Below are positions 63,568-64,000 of a DNA stretch of 64,000 nt, one piece after another. This DNA is from Phytophthora colocasiae. Its lineage: Eukaryota > Oomycota > Peronosporomycetes > Peronosporales > Peronosporaceae. A model generated the notes under the pieces. That model did not search any database, was not told where the DNA came from, and was given only the letters and a program-made list of their open reading frames with translations. The translations under genes and the position numbers were made by a program. Positions within the stretch are counted from its first letter, which is position 1; each line of letters opens with the position of its first letter. Location of the stretch: contig JAGKQI010000084.1 in NCBI GenBank assembly GCA_018806915.1, positions 868,001-932,000 on the forward strand, given 5' to 3'.

Positions 63568-64000
63568 CTTCTTTTTGCTCTCGCCTGCTATTCTGCTCTT
63601 CTGCTCTGTTTTTCTTTGCCGCTCTCTTTCCTGCCGTTCGCGCACCACAGCCGACTTCTCTCATGCTACCAACGCACAGCTGGCGCATCGGCGCATCAGC
63701 ACCTCTGCTGCTGTCGAATCGGACCCGTCAACGCGGACGAGGTTAGACGCGCGCATGGCGCCGTACTCGTCGTGAGAGCGAGCTTGCACGCGCCTTCGCG
63801 CGATGTAGTGGTGCTGTGTGTGTCGTGGACGCATGGTGGCACGGTAGACACGTGACTAGAATGCAGTGGTTAGTCCGATGCGGTTTGTTACGCTAGATTG
63901 GTCGAGGATGCGGGAGAAACGTGTTTGGTGGCGCGGAGTGGCGACGAAGGTATGGTAGAGCGCGTGTGGTCGTGTGTGGAGGTGGTGGTAGGTGGGTATG

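Larger units (their letters stand above)
57528..64000. repeat. tRNA-Asp array, right block, with two direction changes
   Basis: Units of about 609-611 bp, nearly all with type II spacers. Plus-oriented to about 58375, minus-oriented from there to about 62628, plus again to the window end, where the array continues. 57514-58026 is the spacer that once followed the tRNA at 23150. The convergent junction reads TAGACA-GAAGAGC near 58375; the second junction reads CAGAGCA-CGTTACTAG near 62628. Neither junction holds a tRNA. Confidence 0.9.

Overview
The window is repeat-dominated nuclear DNA of a eukaryote, most likely an oomycete of the Phytophthora type. This is inferred from a hAT transposase with short introns of the kind seen in oomycetes, a pogo-like transposase remnant, and Ty3/gypsy elements with an extra RNase H and a chromodomain; a species cannot be named. 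No single-copy host protein gene was recognised. Almost everything belongs to one of three things: DNA transposon remnants, very large LTR retrotransposons, and a tandem array of tRNA-Asp(GTC) genes.

Layout. 1-1397 holds the 3' part of a minus-strand hAT transposase gene. It is cut by retrotransposon C (1402-11862, plus strand, 4-bp target duplication CCAT); the first codons of the hAT gene lie on the far side, at 11863-12012. C keeps gag and half of pol, but has lost the rest of pol and the start of its 3' LTR through a deletion at a 15-bp microhomology. 12013-13270 holds unassigned DNA and a decayed pogo-like transposase. 13271-23229 is a tandem array of about 577-bp units, each with one tRNA-Asp gene.

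The array is interrupted in the terminator T-run of one tRNA gene by retrotransposon A (minus strand, 23230-31054 plus 48189-57488). A is itself split by a same-family element in the opposite orientation, retrotransposon B (31055-48188, plus strand, target duplication CTCG). A and B are each about 17.1 kb and share one layout: 1.67-1.69 kb LTR, primer binding site, very long gag, pol, then a 3.3 kb gene on the opposite strand before the 3' LTR. Pol carries protease, RT, a degenerate gypsy RNase H, a second archaeal-type RNase H, integrase and a chromodomain. The array resumes at 57489 and runs off the window end; in this part the units change direction twice. In total 28 tRNA-Asp units are visible: 22 identical over all 72 nt, 5 variants and 1 truncated.

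How the parts work together. In all three retroelements gag ends in a GTTAAAC slippery heptamer directly before the stop codon. It is followed 6 nt later by a conserved stem-loop whose GGGG loop can pair with a downstream CCCC. This is a strong candidate -1 programmed frameshift that would make Gag-Pol. The antisense gene of A and B is shared, has no recognised family, and is broken in both copies. No element is fully intact, although the pol of A is open on both sides of the B insertion.
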